The notes beneath the pieces were generated by a model. The model ran no database searches. It was not told the DNA's origin and saw nothing but the letters and a program-made list of their open reading frames with translations. The position numbers and the translations under genes were made by a program. 64,000 bases of DNA from Opisthocomus hoazin (taxonomy: Eukaryota > Chordata > Aves > Opisthocomiformes > Opisthocomidae), in contig NC_134433.1 in the NCBI RefSeq assembly GCF_030867145.1, forward strand, positions 9,065,216 to 9,129,215, given 5' to 3'. Numbering within the stretch: position 1 is the first letter of the stretch; the number at the start of each line of letters is the position of its first letter. Below, piece after piece: positions 13,301 through 24,991 of the stretch.

Positions 13301-16300
13301 TATTTCAGATTGACAGACAGTTAGGGAGATTCTGACACACGCTTCACTATACAGGAGACCACTTACACAATTTATCACTCTGAACACCACTAGTATAAGT
13401 GTTTTCTTAAAATGTAAACATTTGCTAAACCCAGACAATAAACTCACTACTGATTTTCTTTCAAGATAATTTAATTGCTGACTCATTTTCAGTGGGAGGG
13501 GGAAAAAAATCCCTTTGACTCCTTATAATACATTTATCACTTCACCTACGGATTTATTAAAGGCTGTCCTCTTTTGGGAAAAAAAGTGGATAAAGTATGA
13601 CTCAGCTCTCAGAAAAACAAAACAACCCTACTGCATTGTTCTCTTTGATGAAGTAATTTAATATATAAACCAAAAACATTCCATTAATTCAAAAATTCTC
13701 CCAGATACCACTCATCTAAGATCTCACGCTGTCTTGCCATTTGTCACAGGGACAATAACTGAGGTGTAGCTTTGCGAGCATCCAGGCTACAGACCACCCT
13801 AAATGCTCTGCTTCCCAATTTCTGAGCAGGAAAAACATGATGATGATAACCTAACAGGATCATGATGACCAAACAAACTTAAAAAATCAAAGGAACATAA
13901 CAGAAGTGAAATAATCAATTGGAGAGACAAGCATATAGCCAGACCAAAAAATGATGCAGAGAAAAACAAAAAGTAGTCACTGTTTGTGAAATTCATACAG
14001 GCAATGGCTTCTCTAGTTTACTATTGCTACAGGTATGAGGAGACTGCCATTTAAAGCAAACCAGCATCTTTGTGGACATTTTCAAAAGCTAACATAATCA
14101 ATAACAGCATGCAAACTTACTTCCACATGTCCAGCTACCAGACAGCACTGCTGTACTTTTACCAGTACCAGAAAAGTTTCAGAAATAGCGGTAATTCATA
14201 CCTAACCCAAGAGTTACGAACGTGAACAAGCACCACAAAAGGGAGTTAACACCAGACTTCTTTCCCTCTGTGGTTATCTATCCCTTCCTACATAATTTGG
14301 CCACCCACATTGGTAGACAGAGAATAAACTGAGAAAGGGAACAGGTGAAGACTTACTTTCAAGGAATAGTAATTTAAAAGCGTTAGTTGTCAGAAAAGCA
14401 GGTTGCAGGCATGCAAACATGGCGCCTTAGAGTAACCACTTAAAGGTTATAAATCTTGATAAATGGCCTGGAAAATACAGTTGCCACATGTATTTATGGA
14501 GACACTGTGGAGATAACTACAGCTTGACAAATAATAAAAGATGATTAACATCTTTATTTGATAAGGAACAGGATACAGTTCCCATCATTTGGGGTAAGGT
14601 TTCTGCAGCAATTTAATAGTTTCCCTGAGAACAACAGAATACTACTCCCCCAAGCCTCTATAATCTATTTCTTGACAGAAAACATTGCCATCATTCTATA
14701 TATCCATATTTTTTGCTACCTCTTGTCAACCAAATGAATTCTTGAGCAGTTAAAATGGAAGAAAATCCTCCTCCAGTATGAAATTAAAAATAAAAAATTA
14801 AATATGCCGAGGCTATAAGCAATATAGAACATTAAGACTTTACTAAGCCTGCAGTTACGATCACTTTAAATCAACTTAAGTACTGGCAGTCATCTCAAAG
14901 GGTAACTCAGCACTCCCATCTCACCCTGACCACACATGCCTTATCCCCACCATGCTACAAGGGCCTTTGAGGCTGCACAGTGATGGGATCAGAGAAGTGA
15001 TCCAGCAAACAGTTGGGGGGTGGGGGAGAGCGAGTCAAACCAATTCTCAGTCAAACCAGGTCCCTGATCACACTCATCACGTGGCTGAGCGTATACCAGA
15101 ACTGGCACAAACATGACAGCGAGGATATAGACTGGTTTAAATTGTGAAAAAGAGTCTGAACTATACCCTTGGACACTCATATTGCTACTGTGTGGTCTCC
15201 ACCCCTTCCTTTATGTCAGCTCTAATGCTCATCAGGTCTTTCACTAAATCAATTAAACTTCTTAATCCAGAAGTGAGCAGCCTCAACCGGGTGACTGAGC
15301 TGAACTGGCTCAGCAATGAGTCCAACACACAGAGCTGCCCCAAAGGACACGATAGAAACATGATTGTGGGAGCAGGAAGAAGAGAGCAGGATCACCCCTT
15401 TCAGCAGCAGCAACCTTCCAGACTGGCTTAGCTGTTAACACGAAACCACAGCCTATGGGTACAGTTTGATCATCAGTTTAAACCTAAGTGCATGCTGCTT
15501 CCCAAAAGAAATAGCCCAGCCTTCCTTCTGTCCTGCACTCTCCATTACGGCAACTGAGATTAGTGGAGTCATGCAGCAGAACTTGCTCTTTAAGACTTGA
15601 TGACTGTCATTTGTAAGCAATAAATGACATTCCTCAAATCCTGATTTCCACTCAGAGACTCTAGACGAAGCTTACAAACATAATCTGTAGCAGAAAGCAA
15701 ATTCCAAAGCTCACCCCTCCCACCAGTGTTTGTATACACACAAGTTTTGAACAAATGCAGCAGAAAGGGTATCTCCAGTATAGGTGCATTTAAACTGGTA
15801 CAAAACCTAGAGCTGTAGATAAAAACATATCAGAAAACACTTGTATTGCAGAATAAGGTTAGGCTCACATTTACTCTTGCTTGAAAGTAAATATGCTAGT
15901 ACAAAACTGCAGTTAGATTAGACCCTATAATGTGCCATTACCACCCTTCCTGATGTATCATCAGGTAAATGTTAACCTCAGTGACTCGAATGAATGCAAC
16001 CTTTGTAACATCAGGAGTTTCTACACCATTTGGATATCTAGCATCTTCATCTCTAGTTCATCTAAAACTCAAAACAGAAGCTGTGAAGACCAGACAGACA
16101 GCTATAATATGTTCACAGCTAGAAGTGCCAGTCAAGCACAGAATACGGAGTTTGGCTAATTGCTCTCCCATTAATTTAGCACACATCTCTAGATACAGCA
16201 CAAGAAAGAAGATACAAACAGACATCATGAGCTGACAATTAAGAAAACCTTACTTCAAACCAATCCTTAAAAGAAAATATAAAAGATGTAACATATGACA

Positions 16301-19300
16301 TAAAGATGCCAGCTTGTCAGAAGATTTGAAGTAAGAGACCAACTTATTCTTCATGTCTCACCAAAATAAACCAAGTAACACCACAGCTAAATTATATCAC
16401 AGTGATTTTGGCACAGACTACCGCTAATGTAAGATGAATGTTCCAATTCCTGTGTCTGAAGCCAATGGGAGTTCTAATACGAACTTCAGTAGGCCTTAGG
16501 AAATACGATTTTCTTAAAGGGTACCAGGCGTGAAAATTTATAGTGGATGTTTAACATAATTATTGTCTGAGCAATAACTTCTAGCACTCATCTGTGTTTC
16601 TTCCTATATAGATTAAGCCAATGACACTGAAAAAACAGATGTAAGGATTGTTTTATACTCTATGGTTGTATCCAAGTTACTGTACCTTTTTTTTTTTTTT
16701 TTGAAAGCAGCCAACCCTGGTGCTAGTCTAATCATTTTGCATAGCACTGACGTAGTATAGATTAAAACATAACACAAAAACTACTTCTGTTGGGGAGTAT
16801 TTTAATAGTAACCACCCATGCAAATACAAAAAGTTACCCTACCAAGGCATGGGTGTGGTGGGTAAACAGTTACACATGGAAACACTTTGACAAAAAAGGT
16901 GAGAGAGCTCTTTCTTCTTTCGTTTTGCATATTTCTCACTTTTGTTGCCATTTAAATAGCATTTCAAGTCTTGTTGCAATTATCTGTAAGTTAAAAACGT
17001 GTATCAACAAAACATAGAATAAAGCCTATACAGTCTATCCAGGTCACTTTCTCAAAGGCACGGGCAACACTTCTGTAATGAACAAAGCTGGCTTGGTTTG
17101 ATCCTCCATTAATCCTTTTCTCTCACCTACTGGCCATTCCCTCTGGAGCACCACACACTTAATGATCCTGTTGTCTTTCAGTTATTGATTCTGATTCACT
17201 TTGCCATTTATAAGTTCTATCTCTTCTTCCACTTTTGCTCCATAATTTTATTAAAAAACATTTTCAGAAACCACAAAACATAACAATATGAACAAAAAAA
17301 ATCCCACCTGAATTTAAATCTCTTCTCTCTGTGACTCACCACAGTAAGGCAAGCCTCTTCTGCTTATTAAGTAACTAAATCAGGCTTTTTTGGTTTGAGG
17401 TGGTTTTCTTCGTGTTTTTTATTTAAAAAAAAAAAAAATCTTAGTTATTTTTCAGTTCTTAATGCTGCCAGACACACAAGACAAGATAGGGCTCTTAACT
17501 GCACACAGAACAAAATTAGCAAATTGCAGCAGTACTGGTTTCCCACCCTGCTCTCTACTGATACCAATTTTTGGAACTGCTCTGGTAGCCAAAAATGGAA
17601 CTCTTCTATTTTTCTGCCTTTCCAAGAGGCATGAATTAACTTCCAGCAACTGATTTTCACAATCTGTGAGGCACATAACCGCTCTGGTTTACAAATAAAG
17701 ATACCAAGGTATTAAAGAATTAGATGCCAGCAAATGTCATGATAAATAGGTAACTGAAGTCCATTGCCTGCAAAATACTACAAGCTGTTCTGAGAAAACT
17801 CAGAATCTGAAGATGTATACGGTAGGGCTGAAAAGCAGAGAAGCACTTGCTCTATACCAGAAGTAAAGCAGGAGACCTTCCCTTTCAGGTAAAAGAAACT
17901 GGAGAGATCTCAAGTAAGGAAAAAGATACTAAACAAACCCCAGCAAACAAGCTAAGATTCAACATAGCTAGGGAGCAATGCTGTTTGGAAAAGAAAAGAG
18001 AAGGCATTATTCACAGAGGAAGTTTGTACGGTCACGCAATTTTTCTCTAGAAGCAGAAGAATGGAAGGATGGAGGAAACGCAGAGTGAGGGCGTGCTAAC
18101 TGCCAGGCAAGGTACACAGACACCCACAGACTGGAGGTTGCAAAAGAGCTGCAAGAGGGAGAGCAATACTTCAAGAAGATGAGGTGATGGCTGGGAAGGA
18201 GGACTGAGGAAACCAGAGGATTAGCTGCAGAGCAGTAGTTGCCTAAGACAAGGTCAAATGACCGGCTGTTTGACCAGAGGAAAAATCTGTGACTGAAGGT
18301 CAAGTAAGGCCACATTTCTGTCGCTTAATCATGTGGAAGCAGAAATTGCCAGGGCAGATGGAAACAGATATGAAGTGTGACTGGAAAGCTTTTATTTTTC
18401 CTCTTTGTTGTATTTGGAGGAGTCAGGCCAGGGAAGACAAGTGTAGGACAGAGATGGGAAGAGAGAAGTACCACCACGAGTCAGCAGAATGCCAACAGGA
18501 GTCGTGGCTGACAGCAGCAGACATGAATGGAAAAAAAAGCCAACACACACAGCGATTCCTCATTGTATTAACAGTCATGCTGCAGTTCTGCATTCTTAAG
18601 GTACTACAGGCACTGCTAACAAAACAACAGAGCAACGCAGAAGTTCTCAAACACCAGGTATATTTCAGTGAAGAGCTAAAAAGCAATTCTCCTCTTTTGG
18701 AAAGACACTAGCATTAACTAAGAGCACGCTACTCACTCGTTCCTCCTATGCCAATTCATATAAAGATATCAAATGATTTAAATTTTTCCAGAGATAATTC
18801 ATCATCATGCTTAACTGACTATACCATGACTAAAATTACACAATGCTTACACTATTTATAGAACAACTTGCAGAGGCTAGTACCATTAACTCAGACACCA
18901 CTAAATCAGATACTGAAAACAATTCTGCAAGTAAAGACTATGAACCACTCAGAAACACTAGACCTTCGGAGTGAAAGATGTTCCTCTTAAGTACATACAC
19001 AATGGCATTTATAGCTAGTCCTCTTTTTTTTCCCCAACCTTGCTGTCAGAGACTGCTTAGAAGTCTGCTTAGTAAGTGCTACTAATCAATGTTATCAGTT
19101 CTTATCTTGGAAGACCTCAGTCAGAGTAAACCACAACCTCACGCTTTTTCTTTTTTTTTTTTTTCCCAAATGACATACTTCCATTTAAAAAAAAATACCA
19201 AATATAATAAAATATGATAATAACATAGAAAACTTCACATCTTAGAAGTATTTTTTAATAATGTGTCTGGAGTGAAAACCCAGGAAGACTGCCATTCAAC

Positions 19301-22300
19301 CATCACACATTATGAAGCCTGTGGGATTTGGTCCCCTCCCACACTGAGAGACATTGTTTGTTTTAGCTTCTTAAAAGTTTAAAAAAAAAATTCTTTCTTC
19401 AGTCACTTTCAAGGGAGTTGAAAACACACAAACTAGTTCCACAGTGGGAATCTGCTCCACCCACAAAGGGTTATGGGAAAGCAACTAAACATCTTGAGGC
19501 ACCAGGACAGGAAGGGAAGAAAACATTTACTAAGGCAATCTTCTCTGTGATGATGGTGAAGTGGCCAAGTAGCAATACAAGTGGGCAAAGAATTTACATT
19601 TTCCATTGTTCGAAATGCAAGAGAGAGTCAGTCCATGTGTTAAAGTATACACATTGTGCCTTCAGGCAAGTCAGCAGCTAATTATAAAGAACAGGGTCAC
19701 GGTACTTTTCAAAATTAAGAAGAGAGATTTGGGACTTGGCTTCAACAGGAAAACAGACACCCTGAATGTGCATATTTCCAGGCTGGAGCAAACTGACCTG
19801 CTGAGTGGATCAGAACTTCCTTGGAAATTCTAAAAGGTGGAAGCATGTATGTTCAAGGTGTCTGTTTTGCTTTTGAAGCCAAATCCCAGATTTGTCTGCT
19901 GAACTGACACGGAAAAAACATATAGCTTAAAAAAAAAAAAGTGTGAATGTTTGTGGTTTTAATTAAAAGTATATTTGTTTAATAATATTGATAACTGTTA
20001 AATAATATAACTAAGACCAAGCAAAACAAAAGTGAGCGAAGAAATTTTTTGGCCCTTGGAAAGTACCAACAATTTTGAAGTTACTCCCCAAGAGAAGAGT
20101 TTAACATCTGACAGTTACATCAACAACATAGAACCAAACTTCAGCGCTCAAAACCAGTCCCCTACCAACCACACCTAGCTTTGGAGATGAGTAATAGCAT
20201 TTTTAGATACTTCAATTTCATTCAAAAGTGATACTTAGAAGGAAAACAACTAGAAATGTAAAAGCATCTAATGTAAAAGTGATACTTAGAAGGAAAACAA
20301 CTAGAAATGTAAAAGCATCTAAGGCTTAAGTTTTGGTGGTTAATTTTCTATGTGACATCCCAGACCTTTGCACTAGCAATGCTCAGTCTCTGGGATACGT
20401 GAAAAGTACAGTGACAGCAGGTCTCAGCTCTTGTCAGGATCCCGTATTATTGCCACAGGGAAACAGTGCAGCTCATGGTGCTGCTACTTGTACTAAAATC
20501 AATATTGCAACGTCCTCCGAGCCCCTCTATACAGCTGAGCAGTGCTCTCCACCGAGAGCTGGCATAACCGCTGACCACAAAAAGGAGACACCATTTTTAC
20601 TGGCCTAAGCATAGGAGTAAGAACAAGTTACCCCAACACTGTACAAATTCTTTCTGCTGGCAAATTCTTATTAAACTATTTGTTAGACTGTGCCACTAAG
20701 TTTCCTTTATCAAAGAATAATGGCAACGGATATGCTATTTATCAGTTCGACTGTACTAATGGTTTAAGTTTACTAGTGCAGTAAGAAGAGTTTAACAATT
20801 TGCATACCATTACAATTAATTTTTTAGTCTTGACGAACTAGTGTTTTATGTAACTGCAGTTTCTTCATCAAAGCATTTTCCAGATACGAGAAAGGGAATA
20901 ATACCAAAGCCTGAGCATTCTGATAGTGAAAAATTATGCCAAAGTATTTTGTTGGTAACCTTATTTTCAGAGATGGCAAGCATCCAGATCTGAATGAAAC
21001 CCAGGGAGGCTGAGAGTACACCACCTTCAAAAATGAAGATATTATTAAAAATTTGGCATTACTGTTCCAGTCACACAATCTAGACAACACACATATGAAC
21101 TAAAATCTCAAAACACAGCACCTTGACCAGGATCAATAAGAAGCACACGCCTACTTGCAACACAGGTTGACATCATTAGCTAACAGTTCACAGCACAGTG
21201 CACAAAGCTACACCAGCAGCCGAAGGACTCTGCACTTAGCCTTTCTGCGATTGTTATCATCTGGAAACTCTATTACTACACACAAAAGAATTAGAGGGTT
21301 ATTACCTTCTGTACTGAGCCAAAGTACAAAAATGGGGTAGGACCTGTCATCCATTCTTTTCCTGTTTCTTTGTGCTATTTCTTCCCCTCTTCTTGGGCCC
21401 ATTTTCATTTCAGTATGCGCACTAGAACAGACTACACAATCTAGATTATATTGCTCTCATATTGTTTCATATGTGTTCTTTCTACTACAGTAGAAACTGT
21501 AGTTCTTTTACACTTGCTTTCAGAAAAAAAAAATCATAGCTGATGTGTCTTGCACAAGTAAAGAATGTGTAAGGTATTTGTGATCAATATAAGTAATTAT
21601 AAAAAGCCATTATTTTTCCTTAGGGGAACATGTTAATCCCGTTGTATTTTGTCATGTTATCTTAAATCAGAGGTTACACAACTCCTTTAACCAATAAACT
21701 CAGTGCAGACAACTAAAAATATTAAATAATTCCTTTCTTCAATATTTTCTCCACATTAAAATAGAATGGAGAAGTTTCCAGGCACACTTTTGCCAAGTTA
21801 CTTAAAAATAAAACCAACACACATGAGAACAATAGTATAGTAACCAAAGTGGATCAAAAACCCCAAACTGGTCATATTACTGCCAAAGAAGGATGAGGGA
21901 GAGGAGCCATTTTAGAAGCTCTAACTCTTTAGTGCGAGAACACAGCAATCACTTTCAGAATCCATCCAGCTCGCAGCCAGTTCCCCCCACCACGTGCCTC
22001 ATTTACAGCATCCTCATCTTCCTGCAGCCAGAAAGCATGAGAAAGACAGCAATCCGGACCTCCTGCAAGAAAGACTTCATCGACCTATCAAATTACTAAA
22101 TTTTACTTCCTCCTTTTTGCCTTCTTTTTAAATAAGAACAGCAGAAAAAATAAAATCTATCCAACTTGTAGCTTCTAATACACTACTACAACTACCTTTC
22201 CCAGTCAAGAGGCAGCAAATATTTGTACAATGCACAGTTCCGCTGCACAGCTGCAGTCAGATAGTCTGCAAGAGCCAGGAAGAAAATTTGTTGGAAGTTG

Positions 22301-23813
22301 TTCTGTAGCTCTCAGAAGAAAAGGCTAAAGAACAATAAACAATAGTTATTCACCAGAAAGTACACAAGAGCAATCCATACCAACATTGATCTTGCAAGCA
22401 TGACAGCAAGTAAATTCACCTTTCCCTCTGTGCTCTAGAAGGACAAGCATGCAACCATTGACATTAATGTAGGAAAATATGCCACAATCTAAGCAACTTC
22501 ATCTTTAAAACTTTGAAAAGATAGACTGAAATACTGAAATCCCCAAGGATAAGCACTTTCTTGTGTAACTCCAACAAAAAAAAAAAAAAAAGAAGGCCCA
22601 CACAATTCCCTAGATATGCATAATTAAGAATACATCGTTGCTCTTTTCTAACAGAGTGCTTTCCCAGGGAAACTCATCTGCTCTCTAAAAAAAGATCTCT
22701 GGCGTAGTCCCATGGCTGGGTAAGCACCTATCCTTCAAGATCCTGCACATTTCCCTAGTCCTACTACTCCTACGTTATGACCAGCCCCAACTTCAACTTC
22801 TTGCTCTCTCACCCCTTCCCATACATCCCCCACACAAACACTGTCCCTTCCATCCCATCTGCCAAGCTAAGCATCACCTACAGTTTTTCTGATACACATA
22901 CAGTTCTGCAACCTATTCCAAGGGGAAAAAAACATTTCCGTGTCCGTAATTCCTCCCAAACCAGAGACAAATAACCTCTCCATAACAAAAACCTTCAGGG
23001 AAAGCTTATCTTCCTCCTGCACAGGTAAATATCATCCTCAGAGAAGAGCTGTCATTTTCTTTGTCTTTTCCAGCGCAGCAACAAACCGTCCATGCCAAGT
23101 ATCCCGACCTCAACCTCTTGGAAGTGCCTTTTCAGCGCGAGCAGACGGTGAATACACCCCTACATCACCTGCCGCGGCCAAATCGATGACGGAGTCTTAC
23201 CCAACCCAGAAATGTCTACCTCGATACCAGCACCACCACCCTCTTCCTCCCATCCCGCACCCCCCTTTCCCAGGGCGGGAGGCCTTCCACACCCAGGCTC
23301 AGAGCCCCTTTCCCGGCAGCAGCGTCCTCTGAAGCTCTACCCTCCTTCCCTCCCTCCTTCTGCGCGCCGGGGAGCCGCCCTGGCTCCACATCCACCGCCC
23401 AGCACCCACCTGCCGTGCCCCCTTCGTCCTCCCCACCCGCCTCTCCCCCAGCCAAGCTCTCCCCGAGGCGCTCGCCGCCCGCCCTCCCCTCACACGGCGG
23501 CTCCCACCGCCGCGCCGACCCGGCACGGCTCCCTCCCGGCCCCGCAGGCCTCTCCGCGGGGCTCCCCTTCGTGCCTGCCCCCGCCGCTGCCCCACGCACC
23601 CCGTCCCGGCCGATCCCACCTCACCGCCGCCGTCACCACCCACCGCCGCGGCCCGGCAAGGCCGCCTCGCCCAGGCCGCTGCCCCCCGCCCCCCGGCCGG
23701 CGCGGCTCCGCAGGCGAGCCCGGGGCTGGGCAGGCCGCGGCCGCCCGGCTCCGCGCAGCGAGGCCGCCTCCCCCTTTACCGTCCGTCGGGGGGCTCGGGC
23801 CGGGCTGGGCCAT
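1..23813 (-). CDS. RABEP1: RABEP1 (rabaptin-5), spliced coding span, 5' part only
   Basis: Four exons on the minus strand join in frame (34 + 129 + 204 + 161 nt) and encode residues 1-176 of rabaptin-5. The match to the mammalian protein is near-continuous and the residue numbering is the same. In the known family (about 860 residues) the protein is a dimeric coiled-coil effector. It binds Rab4 near its N-terminus and Rab5 near its C-terminus, partners the Rab5 exchange factor RABGEF1 and promotes early endosome fusion and recycling. The encoded part covers the N-terminal coiled coil and Rab4-binding end. The hinge and Rab5-binding region lie left of the window. RABEP2 was considered, but the exon 3 stretch with QAAQDDLGQLRTQL and ENIKAIATVSENTKQEAIDE is the RABEP1 form. 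All junctions except the last donor are GT-AG. No frameshift or premature stop is seen, so the gene looks intact as far as visible. Confidence 0.95.
1359..1519 (-). CDS. RABEP1: RABEP1 exon 4
   Basis: 161 nt encoding the last two bases of codon 123 and residues 124-176, from TVRDYELQYHHRLEQER to the end LENEMKK. It is heptad-rich coiled coil with many Glu, Arg and Gln. The acceptor is TTTTATAG at 1520-1521. The exon end is fixed by homology: the family continues KK-AQED, so the last codon is AAG at 1359-1361. The next bases on the minus strand are GCATGT, so the donor is GC rather than GT. A GT lies three bases further on (1352-1353 after GCAT), but using it would put T rather than C at the start of the codon expected to be Gln. 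A stop also follows soon in the read-through frame. Confidence 0.92.
1520..2775 (-). other. RABEP1: RABEP1 intron 3
   Basis: A 1,256-nt intron with GT donor at 2774-2775 (GTAACA) and AG acceptor at 1520-1521. It contains an A-rich run near 1563-1573 and no recognisable gene. The open frame at 2470-2721 on the plus strand has no homology that I recognise. Confidence 0.85.
2776..2979 (-). CDS. RABEP1: RABEP1 exon 3
   Basis: 204 nt covering the end of codon 55 to the first base of codon 123. It reads EDLKRQNAVLQAAQDD to EEVASLQAIMK. It is a continuous coiled coil and the best-conserved part of the visible gene. Acceptor TTTTCAG lies at 2980-2986 on the minus strand. The donor is ATGAAAG followed by GTAACA. 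Phases on both sides match exons 2 and 4 exactly. Confidence 0.96.
2980..5143 (-). other. RABEP1: RABEP1 intron 2
   Basis: A 2,164-nt intron with a consensus GTAAGT donor at 5138-5143 and acceptor TTTTCAG at its 3' end. There is a purine-rich patch near 3975-4030 (runs of G and A) and an A/C-rich patch near 4970-5020. No gene is recognised. Confidence 0.85.
5144..5272 (-). CDS. RABEP1: RABEP1 exon 2
   Basis: 129 nt encoding the last two bases of codon 12 (Val) through the first base of codon 55. It reads ALLQRVAELEKVNAEFLRTK and on to KELYLAKE. It begins the long N-terminal coiled coil. Acceptor TTTTTAG sits at 5273-5279 and the donor is AAGGAAG followed by GTAAGT. Human has SLQQ where this bird has ALLQ; the rest is nearly identical. 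Confidence 0.96.
7130..7300. other. GC-rich pocket inside RABEP1 intron 1
   Basis: This stretch is clearly richer in G+C and CpG than the AT-rich intron around it, with clusters such as CCCGCGGCC and CTGCGACGCCCGC. It could be an intronic regulatory element, an alternative start or the relic of a GC-rich insertion. No coding gene or known repeat was recognised. Confidence 0.3.
20224..20322. repeat. Two-copy tandem duplication, 51-bp unit
   Basis: The unit starting AAAAGTGATACTTAG at 20224 is repeated directly at 20275 with no difference that I can see over about 48 bases. It looks like a recent tandem duplication within RABEP1 intron 1. No gene is affected. Confidence 0.9.
23780..23813 (-). 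CDS. RABEP1: RABEP1 exon 1, coding part with start codon
   Basis: 34 nt: ATG at 23811-23813 followed by ten codons and one base, giving MAQPGPSPPTD plus the first base of Val12. The human protein starts MAQPGPASQPDV, so start and splice point are both fixed by homology. The start has a strong Kozak context (GCC ATG G). The donor is GACG followed by GTAAAG. Spliced to exon 2 it reads TD-V-ALLQRV, in frame. Confidence 0.95.
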
Positions 23814-23970
23814 GGCTCCGGCGGGCGGGCGGCGCCGCCGCGGCCTCCTCCGCCTCCAGCCGCGGCGTCAGAGCGGGAACCGCTACGCCAGGGGGCCCCG
23901 GCGAGAGACGGGAGCTGCCGGCCTGGGCCTCCGCCTCCTCCGCCTCATCCTGACAGCGGCCGCCGCCGGC

Positions 23971-23999
23971 GGGAGGAGGAGGAGGAGGAGGAGGAGGAG
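23971..23999. repeat. GAG/CTC trinucleotide run near the RABEP1 start
   Basis: About nine GAG repeats on the plus strand (CTC on the RABEP1 sense strand) lie 160-190 nt upstream of the RABEP1 ATG. They are probably in the 5' UTR or core promoter. Length variation between individuals is likely. Confidence 0.85.
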
Positions 24000-24575
24000 C
24001 GCCGCGCAGGCGCCCACGGTGAGACCGCGGGATCAGCTGCCGCCACCGGGGCTGGGAGGGCCGGGGCCGCGCTGGGCGCTACCGCGGCAGGGAGAGGGCG
24101 GCTTCCCGCGGGCTGCACGCTGAGGGGCTCTGTTACCCGGCTGCCCGGAGGGGAGGCAGAGCCGGGCCGAAGCCTCGGCCCGTGACAGGCAAGGCAGGGC
24201 CGGGGCGGCGGCGGGCGGAGGAGCTGGGGGGCTGAAGGCGCCCGAGGGGCTTCCCGCCGCCCGGGGGCCCGGCTGTGGGCCGAGCCGCCACCTGCCCCGT
24301 CCCGGGGGCCCGGCGGGTTCTCTTGGCCGGGGGGACATCGCGGGGTCTGCTTCGGTTAGGTCAGCCCAGCCGAAAGCTGGAGTTAGCAGGTGTGATTCAG
24401 AATCGGTCAAAGCGGCCCCAGCGAAACGCTGCCCTGCTGCCCGGCGCAGGGAGGGAGGAGGCGTGGCGGGGCCCGGGGGCCGAAGGGGCCTCTCCAGGCA
24501 AGGGGTCTCTTCCCCGCCGCCCGCGCTGTGTCCGTCTGTGTCAGTCCTTCCACCTGGCTGGGAGATGGTGTCTAA

Positions 24576-24991
24576 GCTCCAGGCTACGAGGAGAGGCTGA
24601 GGGAGCTGGGCTTGTTCAGCCTGAAGAAGAGAAGGCTGCGAGGGGACCTTAGAGATGCCTCTAAATATTTGAAGGGTGGGTGTCAGGAGGACGGGGCCAG
24701 ACTCTTTCCAGTGGTGCCCAGCGACAGGACAAGGGGTAACGGTAACAAACTGAAGCAGAGGAAGTTCCGTCTGAACATGAGGAAGAACTTCTTCCCTCTG
24801 AGGGTGACGGAGCCCTGGCCCAGGCTGCCCAGGGAGGCTGTGGAGTCTCCTTCTCTGGAGATATTCCAGACCCGCCTGGACAAGGTCCTGTGCAGCCTGC
24901 TCTAGGTGACCCTGCTTCGGCAGGAGGGTTGGACTAGATGACCCACAGAGGTCCCTTCCAACCCCTACCATTCTGTGATTCTGTGATTCTG
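24576..24991 (+). mobile_element. CR1 LINE, 5'-truncated 3' end
   Basis: This is the end of the CR1 reverse-transcriptase ORF plus the 3' UTR. The translated plus strand has [26 protein letters not shown] and [13 protein letters not shown], which are typical of the CR1 ORF2 C-terminus. It then runs into the GGTTGGACTAGATGACC segment and ends with about 2.5 copies of ATTCTGTG at 24970-24991. It is 5'-truncated like most avian CR1 copies and relatively well preserved. It sits at the edge of the RABEP1 CpG island. Confidence 0.95.

Larger units (their letters stand above)
5273..23779 (-). other. RABEP1: RABEP1 intron 1 (18.5 kb)
   Basis: A long first intron bounded by GTAAAG at 23774-23779 and TTTTTAG at 5273-5279. 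It is mostly AT-rich single-copy sequence. Identifiable items are a GC- and CpG-richer pocket at about 7130-7300, a 51-bp tandem duplication at 20224-20322, a T16 run at 16687-16702 and an A16 run at 22576-22591. No intact transposon, RNA gene or coding exon was recognised on either strand. The many 60-140-codon open frames lack family similarity and conserved splice contexts. Long first introns often hold enhancers, but nothing here proves one. Confidence 0.8.
23080..24570 (-). promoter_or_regulatory. RABEP1: RABEP1 CpG-island promoter and 5' UTR
   Basis: Dense CpG and G+C sequence surrounds exon 1 and extends about 700 nt to each side. It contains many GC-box-like GGGCGG/CCGCCC motifs just upstream of the ATG (for example 23820-23835) and no TATA box. 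This fits a dispersed housekeeping promoter for RABEP1. The transcription start cannot be placed exactly; it should lie right of 23813. Long open frames across the island in several phases are a by-product of few stop codons in GC-rich DNA. Divergent plus-strand transcription is possible, but no plus-strand exon is recognised. Confidence 0.75.

Noticed and set aside
23212-24185. 303- and 256-codon plus-strand frames over the RABEP1 CpG island
   Set aside because: GC-rich DNA with few stops, overlapping in several phases and antisense to the confirmed RABEP1 exon 1. Composition is Pro/Arg/Ala-rich and no family is recognised.
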